The notes below the pieces were generated by a model, which saw nothing but the letters and a program-made list of their open reading frames with translations, did no database searches and was not told where the DNA came from. Both the position numbers and the translations under genes were made by a program. From Hyphomonas sp. CY54-11-8 (GTDB lineage: Bacteria > Pseudomonadota > Alphaproteobacteria > Caulobacterales > Hyphomonadaceae), in NCBI RefSeq assembly GCF_000682735.1, contig NZ_AWFD01000001.1:372001-436000 (forward strand): 64,000 nt of DNA. The letters run 5' to 3'. Shown here in pieces: positions 46,481 to 55,737 of this stretch; the first letter of the stretch is position 1, and each line of letters opens with the position of its first letter.

Positions 46481-47515
46481 ATGGACGGAAACATGATGAC
46501 CATCGCAATTGCCGGTCTGGCATTTGTGGCCATCGCGGGCCTCGGATTTGCTTTTTCGGGCGGTGACAAGGAAGCGGCGAGAAAGCGTGCGCGTGCCATC
46601 GGCGCCGGCGCGACTGTGGCGGGGAAGGGCCGGGCCGGAAAGGTCATGGACGAATCGGCGAAGCGTCGCGCCAAGACGCAGGAGATGCTGGACTCGCTGC
46701 GCAAGCAGGGGCAGGCGCGCCGGAAAAGCAGCGGCGCTCAGACGATCAAGGACAAGCTCGTGCAAGCGGGCCTTGATGTCCCGCTCTCCGCATTCTGGAT
46801 GTTCTCCATCCTTTTGGGGGGCGTTTGCGGTGCGCTGGTCTTCCTGTCGGGATTCGAAGGCCTGACCATTTCCGGCATTGCCTTGCGCAGCCGCCCAGCT
46901 CTCGTGGCAGGCGCGTTCTTTGGCGGGGCATTTGGTTTGCCGCGCTTTTTCCTGAACTTCATGATCAAAGGCCGCCACAAGAAGATGATCAACCAGTTCG
47001 CCGATGCGCTGGATGTGATCGTGCGCGGTGTGAAATCCGGTCTGCCGTTGAATGAATGTATACGGATCATCGCCAAGGAGAGCCCGGAACCGCTGCGGAC
47101 CGAATTCGGCACACTTGCGGACAATCTGGCCATGGGGGCAGGGACCGAACGGTCTCTGAACATGTTCTACAAGCGCGTCCCATTGCAGGAAGTGAACTTC
47201 TTCATGATCGTGCTGCTGATTCAGGCCAAGGCGGGCGGTAACCTTTCCGAAGCGCTCGGCAACCTGTCGAGCGTGATCCGGTCGCGTAAAATGATGCGCG
47301 AGAAGATCAAGGCGATGTCGTCCGAAGCGAAAGCATCGGCCATGATCATTGGTTCTCTACCCTTTGCGGTCGGCCTGCTCGTCTTCATGACTACACCCGA
47401 TTACATCATGGAACTGTTCCGGACCGAGACGGGGCACGTCGTTCTGGCGACGGGATCGACACTGATGTTTACCGGCATCATGACGATGAAGAAGATGATC
47501 AACTTCGATATCTAG
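46481..47515 (+). CDS. tadB: Tad pilus platform protein TadB
   Basis: A 344-residue inner-membrane platform protein with a T2SSF domain (about 175-300; FADALDVIVRGVKSGLPLNECIRII, GGNLSEALGNLSSVIRSRKMMREKIKAMSSEAKASA). Four helices: one at the N-terminus, one near 100-120, and two C-terminal (about 290-312 and 318-338). It works as a pair with TadC as the membrane base turned by CpaF. A basic Lys/Arg-rich cytoplasmic segment (about 26-90) follows the first helix. Confidence 0.95.
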   Translation: MDGNMMTIAIAGLAFVAIAGLGFAFSGGDKEAARKRARAIGAGATVAGKGRAGKVMDESAKRRAKTQEMLDSLRKQGQARRKSSGAQTIKDKLVQAGLDVPLSAFWMFSILLGGVCGALVFLSGFEGLTISGIALRSRPALVAGAFFGGAFGLPRFFLNFMIKGRHKKMINQFADALDVIVRGVKSGLPLNECIRIIAKESPEPLRTEFGTLADNLAMGAGTERSLNMFYKRVPLQEVNFFMIVLLIQAKAGGNLSEALGNLSSVIRSRKMMREKIKAMSSEAKASAMIIGSLPFAVGLLVFMTTPDYIMELFRTETGHVVLATGSTLMFTGIMTMKKMINFDI

Positions 47516-47524
47516 GCAGGCACA

Positions 47525-48604
47525 GTGTACGAGATCATCCTTTCCCTGACGAAGCCTGAAGCCCTGGCATCCCTGTTGGTCGCGGTGGCCGTGTTCGGCA
47601 CCATGGTGACCATGTTTATGCCCTATCTGCAGGGCAACAAGCTGGAAACGCGGCTCAAATCCGTTTCGATGCAGCGGGAAAAACTGCGTAAGCAAAACCG
47701 GGCTGCGCTTGAGAACAAAAAAGGCCTGCGCCGGAAAGATGACTCGACCATCGGCGAGATTTCTTCCCGCCTGAACCTCGCCAAGGCACTGGAAGATCCG
47801 AACCTTCAGGACACGTTGAACAAGGCCGGCATGCGGGGCCCGGGCCCTGTCTCCGCATTCTATTTTGCGCGGATGACGCTGCCCTTCGTGGGGATGCTGG
47901 TCGTCTTCGTCTATGTCTTCTTCATCAATGATTTCGGTTTCCAGCCGATGATGAAGTACGGCTCCCTCCTTTTCGGGGCTGCGGCAGGTTTCTATGCGCC
48001 AAACCTGTATGTCTCCAATCTGGCCCAGAAACGCCAGAAATCCATCATGCGCGCCTTTCCCGATGCGCTCGACATGCTGCTGATCTGTGTCGAAGCCGGC
48101 ATGTCGATCGAGCTTGGCTTTCATAAGGTCAGCCAGGAAATCGGCTCTGCGTCTCCGGAGCTGGCTGAGGAATTCGGCCTGACGGTTGCAGAACTGTCCT
48201 ATCTGCCAGAGCGCCGTCAAGCTTATGAAAACCTGGCGAAACGTACGGGTCACGAAGGCGTCAAGGCTGTCTGTATGGCGCTTGGCCAGGCCGAACGCTA
48301 CGGTACGCCGCTGGGCGATGCGCTGCGTGTGATGGCCAAGGAAAACCGTGAGATGCGGATGTCGGAGGCTGAGAAGAAGGCCGCGGCACTTCCGGCCAAG
48401 CTGACCGTGCCGATGATTGTCTTCTTCCTGCCGGTCCTGTTCCTCGTCGTGCTTGGCCCGGCCTACATCAAATTCCAGAAGATGCAGTCGAAGAATGACG
48501 CAGTTCCGGCCGTCACGACGGAGCAACGCACGAATGACCGCCGCTCGGATGCGGGCGGCCTGATCGGGATCGACCCGCGCATTGAAGTCAGCGTCCTGGC
48601 CTGA
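47525..48604 (+). CDS. tadC: Tad pilus platform protein TadC
   Basis: A 359-residue TadC-type platform protein, second member of the TadB/TadC pair. It starts with GTG at 47525, nine bases after tadB. T2SSF domain is about 175-300 (MRAFPDALDMLLICVEAGMSIELGFHKVSQEIG, LGQAERYGTPLGDALRVMAKENREMRMSEAEKKAAALPAKLTVP), with hydrophobic helices at both ends. Last gene of the plus-strand pilus operon. Confidence 0.94.
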   Translation: MYEIILSLTKPEALASLLVAVAVFGTMVTMFMPYLQGNKLETRLKSVSMQREKLRKQNRAALENKKGLRRKDDSTIGEISSRLNLAKALEDPNLQDTLNKAGMRGPGPVSAFYFARMTLPFVGMLVVFVYVFFINDFGFQPMMKYGSLLFGAAAGFYAPNLYVSNLAQKRQKSIMRAFPDALDMLLICVEAGMSIELGFHKVSQEIGSASPELAEEFGLTVAELSYLPERRQAYENLAKRTGHEGVKAVCMALGQAERYGTPLGDALRVMAKENREMRMSEAEKKAAALPAKLTVPMIVFFLPVLFLVVLGPAYIKFQKMQSKNDAVPAVTTEQRTNDRRSDAGGLIGIDPRIEVSVLA

Positions 48605-48633
48605 TCAGCCGGAGAAATTCAGAGACGGATGTT

Positions 48634-49527
48634 TCAGCCGCCCGTGCGGCGTAACCTCAGGCCCGTCGCTTCGGCCGGTGGCGCGTCAGCCTCCGGCGCC
48701 TGTGCCGCGGCCTGCGCCGAGGCTTTTTCCTGAAGCGCCTCCAGATCACGGCCCGGCTTGATCATTTCCTTCAGGAGTTCGACATTCTGCTCGACCACGG
48801 CGTCCGGCGCATAACCGGCGCTCGTCTTCTGCATCTCCTCGAACCGGCCCTGAAGACCCAGCACCAGTGCGAGGTTTTCGCGGATACGAACATCGCCCGG
48901 TGCGACATCAGCAGCCTGGCGCAGCTTGGCTTCAGCACCGGTCAGATCGCCAGTCAGTGCGAGGGAGAGCCCGTAATTGGCCAGCGTTGAGGCGCGTGCC
49001 GGCTCGATCGCCAGCGCTTTTTCGTAGGCGACCTGCGCGCCTTTGTGATTTTCCAGCTGGTCCATGGCGGTTCCAAGCGCGGCCCAGGCGTCTGCCCGGT
49101 CAGGCTGAGCGACGGCGACCTGCTCGAATGCCCGCGCAGCGCCCAACTGGTTGCCATTGGCGGCCAGCGCCCGGCCCAGCGGCATCAGGATGCGCGGCTC
49201 GTTCGGATGGATGACCAGCACTTCGGACAGGACCTCCACCGCCCGTTCCGTGGAGCCGATGCCACGCAAGGCGTCAGCGAAGGTCAGGGCGTTGTCCAGG
49301 TTTTCGGCATCCTTGGCATATTCCTTCGACCAGAAATTCGCCTTGGTCAGCGGGTCCGAATTATTGGCCGCTTCGATTTCCTCTGGGGTTGCCGGCTTCA
49401 TTGCCTCAGCCATGGCGGCCTGCAGCTCTGCCGCCGCTTTGGCATCCGGATCAGGCGTCGAGGCGCAGGCCGAGATACCGGCCAGGGCGACAGCAAGTGC
49501 AGCCAGTGAGGTTTTGGCTCTGGACAT
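48634..49527 (-). CDS. tadD: Tad pilus TPR lipoprotein TadD
   Basis: A 297-residue outer-membrane lipoprotein with TPR repeats. The ATG at 49527 follows CGGAGCGGTCC; an in-frame start at 49557 is less likely. Signal peptide with lipobox ISAC (Cys at about 23), then an Ala/Glu-rich segment and about four TPR units (about 80-215; PNEPRILMPLGRALAANGN, PDRADAWAALGTAMDQL, PARASTLANYGLSLALTG, PGDVRIRENLALVLGLQG). TadD-type lipoproteins help secretin assembly. It is convergent with tadC, 29 bp between stops. Confidence 0.88.
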   Translation of the reverse strand: MSRAKTSLAALAVALAGISACASTPDPDAKAAAELQAAMAEAMKPATPEEIEAANNSDPLTKANFWSKEYAKDAENLDNALTFADALRGIGSTERAVEVLSEVLVIHPNEPRILMPLGRALAANGNQLGAARAFEQVAVAQPDRADAWAALGTAMDQLENHKGAQVAYEKALAIEPARASTLANYGLSLALTGDLTGAEAKLRQAADVAPGDVRIRENLALVLGLQGRFEEMQKTSAGYAPDAVVEQNVELLKEMIKPGRDLEALQEKASAQAAAQAPEADAPPAEATGLRLRRTGG

Positions 49528-49645
49528 GGGACCGCTCCGGGTTTGAATCAGGATCATTCCCGCGTGAGTCTGGACCTGTGGGCGTCAAGGATGGGTTAAC
49601 GCCAGCGCAGACTCCATTAACACTTGCCCGTACGAGGCCATTTTC

Positions 49646-51007
49646 ATGCACAAGAGTTTCACCACCGGTGCCGACGGGGCGGTCAGCGTCTGGCTGTACA
49701 CCGCTGATGCCTTCAAATCCCTGGAGAACGATCCGTTCCCTTCCGCCCGTGCGATTGCAACGGCGCAGGCGTTCAAGGGCGGGGCAGGGCAGATGGTGCT
49801 GGTGCCGAGCCCGGAAGGTGGCCTTGCGCATGTTCTGGGCGGTATCGGCGACGGAAAGGATGCGCTGGCAGTCGCCGCTCTTTCGGGCAAGCTGCCGGAA
49901 GGGGTCTATGAGATCGCGGCAGATGGCGGCCTGTCCATGGCGTCCATTGCGGCTGGCTGGGCGGACGGGGCCTACAGGTTCGAGCGGTATCTGAAAGAAA
50001 AGTCCTGCCCGCCGCAGCTCGTGATCCCCGAGGGCGATGCGGGTGAGGCGCTGTCGGCGGAAGCAGATTCCATCGCCTTGTTGCGGGATCTCGTGAACAC
50101 TCCGGCCGGCGACATGACCCCGGCGGGTATTCAGCAGACCGTCGAAAAGCTGGCGGAGGAATTCGGCGCGAAGCTGACCGCGATTGTTGGCGACGCCCTG
50201 CTGGAACAGAACTACCCCATGGTTCACGCCGTTGGCCGCGCGGCCAAGGCGGCGCCGCGCTTCCTGGAACTGGAATGGGGCGATGCGTCGAAGCCGAAGC
50301 TCGCGCTTGTCGGCAAGGGGGTAACCTTCGATTCCGGCGGTCTCGATATCAAGCCGGGCAGCGGCATGCGGATCATGAAGAAAGACATGGGCGGTTCCGC
50401 CCATGTCATCGCGCTGGCCCGCCTCGTCATGGCGACAAAATTGCCGGTGCATTTGAAGCTGTACGTGCCGACGGTTGAAAACGCGATCAGCGGCGATGCG
50501 TTCCGGCCAGGCGATATCCTGTCGTCCCGCAAGGGCCTGACGGTCGAGATCGACAATACGGATGCCGAGGGCCGGCTGATCCTGGCGGATGCGCTGGCGC
50601 GGGCCTCCGAAGGGGAGCCTGATCTGCTGATCGACTTTGCGACGCTCACCGGTGCGGCCCGTGTCGCGCTCGGGGCGGATCTCGCGCCGGTCTACTCCGA
50701 TGACGAGCAACTGGTCGCCGATATCCTTGAGGGTTCAGCACAATCCGGCGATCCGGTCTGGCGCATGCCGCTTTGGGACCCCTACATGTCGGAACTGAAG
50801 AGTCCGATTGCGGACCTCGTGAACTCCGGCAGCAGTTTCGGCGGTTCGATCACGGCCGGCCTGTTCCTGAAACAGTTCGTGGATGCGAAAAGCTGGGCCC
50901 ATTTCGATGTCTGGGCATGGCGCAAAACCAAATATGGCCGCCCGGAAGGGGCCGCCGCCTGCGGCCTGCGGGCGGTCTGGGCGATGCTGCAGAAACGCTA
51001 CCGTTAG
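49646..51007 (+). CDS. M17-family leucyl aminopeptidase
   Basis: A 453-residue cytoplasmic metallo-aminopeptidase of family M17. The two-metal site is formed by VGKGVTFDSGGLDIKPGSGM (Lys and Asp ligands, about 224-243), the MKKDMGG segment and the signature NTDAEGRL (about 304-311). Short N-terminal domain as in PepB-like members. Divergent from tadD and followed by the arsenic operon. Confidence 0.93.
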   Translation: MHKSFTTGADGAVSVWLYTADAFKSLENDPFPSARAIATAQAFKGGAGQMVLVPSPEGGLAHVLGGIGDGKDALAVAALSGKLPEGVYEIAADGGLSMASIAAGWADGAYRFERYLKEKSCPPQLVIPEGDAGEALSAEADSIALLRDLVNTPAGDMTPAGIQQTVEKLAEEFGAKLTAIVGDALLEQNYPMVHAVGRAAKAAPRFLELEWGDASKPKLALVGKGVTFDSGGLDIKPGSGMRIMKKDMGGSAHVIALARLVMATKLPVHLKLYVPTVENAISGDAFRPGDILSSRKGLTVEIDNTDAEGRLILADALARASEGEPDLLIDFATLTGAARVALGADLAPVYSDDEQLVADILEGSAQSGDPVWRMPLWDPYMSELKSPIADLVNSGSSFGGSITAGLFLKQFVDAKSWAHFDVWAWRKTKYGRPEGAAACGLRAVWAMLQKRYR

Positions 51008-51038
51008 ATTTTCGGAGACAGGGGTTTCGAAAAGCGTG

Positions 51039-51066
51039 TTGACTCATTCCATATTTCCACGATACT
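51039..51066 (+). promoter_or_regulatory. Predicted arsR promoter
   Basis: TTGACT (51039-51044) and GATACT (51061-51066) are spaced by 16 bp; a transcription start 7 bp on would coincide with the arsR ATG at 51073, i.e. a leaderless mRNA. The -10 lies in the middle of the ArsR palindrome, so the repressor would block polymerase directly. Confidence 0.5.
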
Positions 51067-51078
51067 GGAAATATGGAA
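51047..51078. promoter_or_regulatory. ArsR operator palindrome
   Basis: TTCCATATTTCCA (51047-51059) and TGGAAATATGGAA (51066-51078) are perfect 13-bp inverted arms separated by CGATAC. The right arm includes the arsR start codon (51073-51075). ArsR/SmtB repressors bind such AT-rich imperfect or perfect palindromes at their own promoters. Confidence 0.8.
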
Positions 51079-51408
51079 TCGAAAAACGCCCTCTCCAAAC
51101 TCTCCGCCCTGGCTCAGGAAAACCGTCTGGCCGTGTTCCGCCTTCTGGTGAGGGCCGGGCATGATGGCTTACCAGCAGGGGAGATTGCGGCAGCGCTAGA
51201 CGTGCCGCCGAATACGCTTTCGGCTCAGCTCAACATTCTTTCGAATGCGAACCTGATCGAAGGCAAACGCCAGGGGCGATCCATCATCTATACCGCCAAT
51301 TATGACGCCATCAGTGGGCTGATCGTGTTCCTGATGGAAGATTGCTGTCAGGGCCGTGAAGAAGTGTGCAGCCCCGTTATGGCGGCGGCCCAATCTGCCT
51401 GCTGCTGA
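51073..51408 (+). CDS. arsR: ArsR-family arsenite-responsive repressor
   Basis: A 111-residue winged HTH repressor: LSALAQENRLAVFRLLVRAGHDGLPAGEIAAALDVPPNTLSAQLNIL is split by the usual alpha3-alpha5 pattern of ArsR2-type regulators. Candidate As(III) ligands are the C-terminal cysteines Cys91, Cys92 and Cys99, with a further CC pair at the end (110-111), so sensing sits in the C-terminal region rather than in the classic ELCVCDL alpha3 site. First gene of arsR-arsI-acr3-arsC and preceded by a palindromic operator. Confidence 0.92.
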   Translation: MESKNALSKLSALAQENRLAVFRLLVRAGHDGLPAGEIAAALDVPPNTLSAQLNILSNANLIEGKRQGRSIIYTANYDAISGLIVFLMEDCCQGREEVCSPVMAAAQSACC

Positions 51409-51431
51409 CCTGTCCCAGGAAAGGAAACTCC

Positions 51432-51917
51432 ATGAAACGCCTGCATGTCCACATCGCTGTCGATGACCTCCAGCGTTCGATCGATTTCTACTCGACCCTG
51501 TTCGATGCGCCGCCGAGTGTGCGCAAGGACGACTACGCCAAATGGATGCTGGACGATCCGCATGTGAACCTCGCTATCAGCGCCCGCGGCGCAGCACCCG
51601 GCGTGGAGCATCTGGGCATTCAGGCCGAAGATTCGGGTGAGCTCGCGGAAGTCTATGACCGCCTGAAGCGCGCTGACGCCCCGGTTCTGGAAGAGGGGGA
51701 GACGGTCTGCTGCTATGCCCAATCAGAGAAGAGCTGGATCGCCGATCCGGCAGGCGTGCCGTGGGAAGTGTTCCACACAACCGGAGACAGCGCCGTTTAT
51801 GGGGGCGGCCCGGAACTGAATGACGGGCGGCTGGCTACAACACCGACCGGCATGGCGGTGGAGCGGCCCTGCTGCGCACCGGCCATCGCTGAACCGAAAA
51901 GCGCTGGCTGCTGCTGA
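51432..51917 (+). CDS. ArsI/CadI-type VOC metalloenzyme
   Basis: A 161-residue vicinal-oxygen-chelate protein starting at ATG 51432 after AGGAAAGGA. Metal ligands of the VOC fold are recognisable (His5/His7 region, His60 in VEHLGIQ, Glu112 in WEVF) together with the vicinal Cys93-Cys94 in TVCCYAQSEKSW, which in ArsI bind trivalent organoarsenicals before C-As cleavage. The C-terminus carries two further CC pairs. CadI-like cadmium-induced proteins share these features, so the exact substrate (organoarsenical or metal) is unresolved. Confidence 0.82.
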   Translation: MKRLHVHIAVDDLQRSIDFYSTLFDAPPSVRKDDYAKWMLDDPHVNLAISARGAAPGVEHLGIQAEDSGELAEVYDRLKRADAPVLEEGETVCCYAQSEKSWIADPAGVPWEVFHTTGDSAVYGGGPELNDGRLATTPTGMAVERPCCAPAIAEPKSAGCC

Positions 51918-51923
51918 CGCAAT

Positions 51924-52967
51924 ATGGGGGCGTTCGAGAAATACTTGTCGGTCTGGGTCGGTCTCTGCATCCTTGCAGGGATCGGCCTGGGGGCCGTCGT
52001 GCCAGGTGCATTCTCCGCACTGGCGGCGCTGGAATATGCCAACGTCAATTTTGCCGTTGCCGTCCTGATCTGGGCGATGGTCTGGCCCATGATGATCGGA
52101 ATCGATTTCTCGGCCATGCGCCGGGTTGGCGAGCGGCCGAAGGGGCTGATCATCACGCTGGTGGTGAACTGGCTGATCAAGCCGTTCACCATGGCGCTTC
52201 TAGGCGTGCTCTTCTTTCGGCATGTCTTTGCCGGGTTTATTCCCGAGGCAGATGCCGAAGGCTATATCGCCGGCCTGATCCTGCTGGGCGCGGCGCCATG
52301 CACAGCCATGGTGTTTGTCTGGTCCCAACTTACCCGTGGCGACCCGAACTACACATTGGTGCAGGTCAGCGTGAACGACGCAATCATGGTGTTCGCCTTC
52401 GCCCCGATCGTGGCCTTCCTGCTGGGCGTGACGGAGATCAGCGTGCCTTGGGAAACGCTGCTCCTGTCGGTAGCGCTTTATGTCGTCATTCCATTGATCG
52501 CCGGAATCCTCACGCGCAACGCGTTGGCCCGGAAGGGCGGAGAAGCGGCTGTGACGGATTTCACCCACAGGATCAAGCCGCTCTCCGTGATCGGATTGCT
52601 GGCGACGGTTGTCCTGTTGTTCGGCTTTCAGAGCGGGACGATCCTGGCGCAGCCCCTGATCATCGCATTGATCGCCGTGCCGATCCTGATCCAGTCCTAT
52701 GGCATCTTCGCGCTGGCCTATGCCGCCGCATGGGCCTGGAAAGTGCCGCACCGGATCGCGGCGCCTTGCGCCCTGATCGGAACGTCCAATTTCTTTGAAC
52801 TGGCGGTCGCCGTCGCGATCAGCCTGTTCGGCCTGAACTCCGGTGCCGCGCTGGCCACGGTGGTCGGCGTGCTGGTCGAGGTGCCGGTGATGTTGTCGCT
52901 GGTCGCTTTCGCCAATCGCACCCGATCAGCTTTTGTCAGCTCAGAAGAGGAGGTTGCGGCACCATGA
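51924..52967 (+). CDS. acr3: Arsenite efflux permease Acr3
   Basis: A 347-residue inner-membrane arsenite/proton antiporter of the Acr3 (BASS-like) family with about ten helices. The family-conserved cysteine lies in [26 protein letters not shown], followed by [17 protein letters not shown]. It exports As(III) produced by ArsC. Six bases after the VOC gene; overlaps arsC by 4 bp. Confidence 0.95.
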   Translation: MGAFEKYLSVWVGLCILAGIGLGAVVPGAFSALAALEYANVNFAVAVLIWAMVWPMMIGIDFSAMRRVGERPKGLIITLVVNWLIKPFTMALLGVLFFRHVFAGFIPEADAEGYIAGLILLGAAPCTAMVFVWSQLTRGDPNYTLVQVSVNDAIMVFAFAPIVAFLLGVTEISVPWETLLLSVALYVVIPLIAGILTRNALARKGGEAAVTDFTHRIKPLSVIGLLATVVLLFGFQSGTILAQPLIIALIAVPILIQSYGIFALAYAAAWAWKVPHRIAAPCALIGTSNFFELAVAVAISLFGLNSGAALATVVGVLVEVPVMLSLVAFANRTRSAFVSSEEEVAAP

Positions 52968-53383
52968 TTGTCATTCATCACAATCCCGATTGCGGCACGT
53001 CCCGGAACGTTCTGGCCATCATTAAGGCCAGCGGCGAGAAGCCCACCGTGATCGAATACCTGAAAGAAGGCTGGACCCGCTCGCAGCTGCTCGGGCTCTT
53101 CGCGGCGGCTGGCCTGACGCCACGCACGGCTCTCCGGGAAACGAAATCCCCGGCAAGAGAGCTGGGACTTTTAGAGCCCGGAGTGGGTGATGAGGCGATC
53201 CTTGAGGCGATGCTGGAACATCCTGTCCTCGTGAACCGGCCCATCGTGTGCAGCCCGAAAGGCGTGCGCCTGTGCCGGCCGAGCGAGGTGGTGCTGGACC
53301 TGTTGGAATCCCTGCCGCCGGGCCCGTTCTACAAGGAAGACGGCGCGCTTCTGATTGACGAAAACGGCCAGCGTGTGGGCTGA
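52964..53383 (+). CDS. arsC: Arsenate reductase, glutaredoxin-dependent
   Basis: A 139-residue thioredoxin-fold ArsC. The catalytic Cys10 is in [10 protein letters not shown]; the arginine in [11 protein letters not shown] helps bind arsenate. Reduces As(V) to As(III) using glutathione/glutaredoxin, the substrate for Acr3. The start ATG overlaps the acr3 stop by 4 bp. Confidence 0.95.
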   Translation: MIVIHHNPDCGTSRNVLAIIKASGEKPTVIEYLKEGWTRSQLLGLFAAAGLTPRTALRETKSPARELGLLEPGVGDEAILEAMLEHPVLVNRPIVCSPKGVRLCRPSEVVLDLLESLPPGPFYKEDGALLIDENGQRVG

Positions 53384-53386
53384 GGC

Positions 53387-54076
53387 CTAGTCGGTTTCCA
53401 GACGCTCGATCGGGCCGCCGGCATCGGCCTGCAGGCGCAGGGCCTCGCGCACCTGGCCGCGCAAGACGAGCGTGTTGATGTCTTCCGGGTCTGCTTCCAT
53501 CGCCGCGTTCACGTCCAGCATGGCCTTGTCCGGCTCGCCTTTGGCGAGCCAGGCGGCGCCGCGCATCTGGTAGGCCTCGGCATGGTCAGGCACGCGCATC
53601 AGCACGGCGTCGAGATCTTCGATGGCTTTGTCATAATTCTCCAGCAGGATGTGTGCCGAGGCCCGGTCCAGCAGCAGCTCCGGCGCGTCGGGCGCGATCT
53701 TCAGCGCGCCGTCGAAGGCCTGCAGGGCGGAGTCCGGATCCTCGGCTTCGATCCACGCGTTTCCGGCTTGTGAGAGATAGGCCGCGCGCTGTTCCAGCGT
53801 GCCGCCATCCGTTGAATTTGCGAGGTTTTTCAGCCGCTCGGCGCCTTCTGCCTGATGGCCGAGGGCGATCAGCGCCATGGCCGTACACTGGCGTGCGCCG
53901 GGGCGGTTGCCCTGGTAGAGCCAGGCGAGGCCGTCTTCATAGGCGTCGTCCGGATCGGTCTCGATCTTGGCGAGGCAGGCCTCCAGCCGGGCCTGTTCCT
54001 CAGCGGCGATACGTTCGCCAGCCGACGTGGTCTGCAGGAAGGCGAGCGACACGGCGGCCAGGGTGAGAAGGGGCAT
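53387..54076 (-). CDS. Exported TPR-repeat protein
   Basis: A 229-residue protein with an N-terminal signal peptide (PLLTLAAVSLAFLQTTSA) and about four TPR units between residues 85 and 210 (AAYLSQAGNAWIEAEDPDSA, APELLLDRASAHILLENYDKA, AEAYQMRGAAWLAKGEPDKA). Function is probably scaffolding in the periplasm; no further clue. Convergent with arsC, 3 bp between stops. Confidence 0.82.
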   Translation of the reverse strand: MPLLTLAAVSLAFLQTTSAGERIAAEEQARLEACLAKIETDPDDAYEDGLAWLYQGNRPGARQCTAMALIALGHQAEGAERLKNLANSTDGGTLEQRAAYLSQAGNAWIEAEDPDSALQAFDGALKIAPDAPELLLDRASAHILLENYDKAIEDLDAVLMRVPDHAEAYQMRGAAWLAKGEPDKAMLDVNAAMEADPEDINTLVLRGQVREALRLQADAGGPIERLETD

Positions 54077-54137
54077 GGATCGGACACTCCGGAACCTGTA
54101 ACAAACCTCATAGATACAAAGGGATCAGGCGAGGCAA

Positions 54138-55013
54138 ATGACAGTTCAGCCATCTCTGCTTTTTGTCGCCGGGCTTGGCTATAGTGCCACACACCTGGCG
54201 CGGATGTGGCCGGGCCCTGTGGCCGGCACGGTGCGCAGCGAGGCGAAGGCGGCGGCGCTGCGGGCAGACGGCATCGACGCCCGCGTCTGGGATGGCGAGA
54301 GCCCGCTTCAGTTGCCCGAAAAGGCATGCCTTCTGGTGACGATCCCGCCCGATGCACATGGCTGCCCCGTGCTGCGCCATGTGCATACCGGACCAGGCCA
54401 TGATCATGCCGGACTGAGCGATGACCTCTCCGTCACCTATTTGTCCACAACCGGTGTCTATGGCGACCTTGCCGGCGGCTGGGCGTTCGAGTGGAGCAAG
54501 CCTAACCCGCAGAGCCGCCGCGCCAAGGCCCGCGCCCGCGCCGAGGATCAGTGGCGCGAGGCCACAAAAGGCCGCGCCAGCCTCGTGCGCCTACCGGGCA
54601 TCTATGGCCCCGGCCGCTGTGCCTTCGACCGGCTGAGGGAGGGCACAGCCCGGCGCATTGTGAAGCCGGGGCAGGTCTTCTCCCGCGTGCATGTGGACGA
54701 TATTGCGAGCGGCCTCTTGGCCTTGCACCAGCGCCCGGAGGCGGCCGCGCGGGCAGGCGGCGTACTCCATCTTTGCGACGACGAGCCCGCCCCGCCGCAG
54801 GACGTGATCGCACACGCCGCCCAATTGCTCGGAATGGACCCACCGCCGGACGTGCCCTTCGAGGACGCAGACCTCAGCCCCATGGCCCGCAGCTTCTATG
54901 CCGAGTGCAAACGCATCTCCAACGCCTGCACCAAGGCCGCCCTCAACTGGCGCCCGAAATACCCCACCTACCGCGAAGGCCTGGCGGCGATCCTGGCGGC
55001 GGAGGGGCACTGA
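54138..55013 (+). CDS. NAD-dependent epimerase/dehydratase (YeeZ-like SDR)
   Basis: A 291-residue extended-type SDR-like protein with a shortened nucleotide motif LFVAGLGYSATHLA (8-21), the YLSTTGVYGDLAGGWAFE segment containing the active tyrosine region, and LVRLPGIYGPGR. These are typical of YeeZ-like (SDR-a/e) proteins of unknown substrate. Divergent from the TPR gene. Confidence 0.85.
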   Translation: MTVQPSLLFVAGLGYSATHLARMWPGPVAGTVRSEAKAAALRADGIDARVWDGESPLQLPEKACLLVTIPPDAHGCPVLRHVHTGPGHDHAGLSDDLSVTYLSTTGVYGDLAGGWAFEWSKPNPQSRRAKARARAEDQWREATKGRASLVRLPGIYGPGRCAFDRLREGTARRIVKPGQVFSRVHVDDIASGLLALHQRPEAAARAGGVLHLCDDEPAPPQDVIAHAAQLLGMDPPPDVPFEDADLSPMARSFYAECKRISNACTKAALNWRPKYPTYREGLAAILAAEGH

Positions 55014-55017
55014 CGTA

Positions 55018-55362
55018 TCAGCCATGTGTTTCGCGGCTATCGTCCGGGGCGCTTGTCCGGTGTGTCAGCCCATAGTCGCGAACAACTTCGGCGACGCACA
55101 ATCGATAGTCCCGGAACAGATCGTTCCGCCCACGTGCCTGCGCGCTTCGATGTGGAGGCAGGTTGCGCCAGGCCTGCACTGCCGCTTCGTTGCGCCAGAA
55201 TGACAGGGACAGGTATTTGCCCGGCGTCGTGAGGCTTTCGAACCGCTCGATGGAGAGGAAGCCGTCAACCCCATCCAGCAGGGGGCGCAGCGCGGCAGCG
55301 GTTTCAAAATAGGCATCCGCCTTACCGGGCAGAGGTTCCAGCTCGAACAGGACAGCAATCAT
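55018..55362 (-). CDS. Antibiotic biosynthesis monooxygenase (ABM)-domain protein
   Basis: A 114-residue dimeric alpha+beta barrel protein: IAVLFELEPLPGKADAYFETAAAL, FLSIERFESL and KYLSLSFWRNEAAVQAWR are the three canonical ABM blocks. Catalytic role unknown; relatives are cofactor-free monooxygenases or haem-degrading enzymes. It overlaps the NIPSNAP-family gene by 4 bp, forming a two-gene operon. Confidence 0.85.
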   Translation of the reverse strand: MIAVLFELEPLPGKADAYFETAAALRPLLDGVDGFLSIERFESLTTPGKYLSLSFWRNEAAVQAWRNLPPHRSAQARGRNDLFRDYRLCVAEVVRDYGLTHRTSAPDDSRETHG

Positions 55363-55688
55363 GGCAGGATAAGCTCCGCATGCGGCGCTGAGGCGAGTTT
55401 CAGGAGAATGCGGTCTTCCTTGCGTATGAAGCGTTCGCGCTTTGCGAACTCATAATTCTCAAGGCCAATCGGGTCCGCTGCGAGACGCTGCTTGTAGGCT
55501 TCATAGTCCGCAAGCGAGGGCAGGGAGTAAACGCCATAGGCCGTGGTGGCAGAGCCTTCATGCGGCGCGAAATAGCCGATCAGGTCGGCGCCGCAGCGTG
55601 GAATGGCCTGACCCCATCGGCGGGCATAATGTTCGAATGCTTCTTTTTGGAATGGATCGATTTCGTATCGGATGAAACAGGTGATCAT
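55359..55688 (-). CDS. NIPSNAP-family protein
   Basis: A 109-residue protein beginning MITCFIRYEIDPFQKEAFEHYARRW, with GAYFAPHEGS-like and AYGVYSLPSLADYEAYKQRL segments characteristic of NIPSNAP. The ATG at 55688 follows AAAAAGGAGCCCGAC. The downstream ABM-domain gene shares the same fold. Both are divergent from an ArsR-type regulator, which probably controls them. Confidence 0.87.
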   Translation of the reverse strand: MITCFIRYEIDPFQKEAFEHYARRWGQAIPRCGADLIGYFAPHEGSATTAYGVYSLPSLADYEAYKQRLAADPIGLENYEFAKRERFIRKEDRILLKLASAPHAELILP

Positions 55689-55737
55689 GTCGGGCTCCTT
55701 TTTGCCGTTCCCCGACATAGCGGATTGCGCCGCATCA

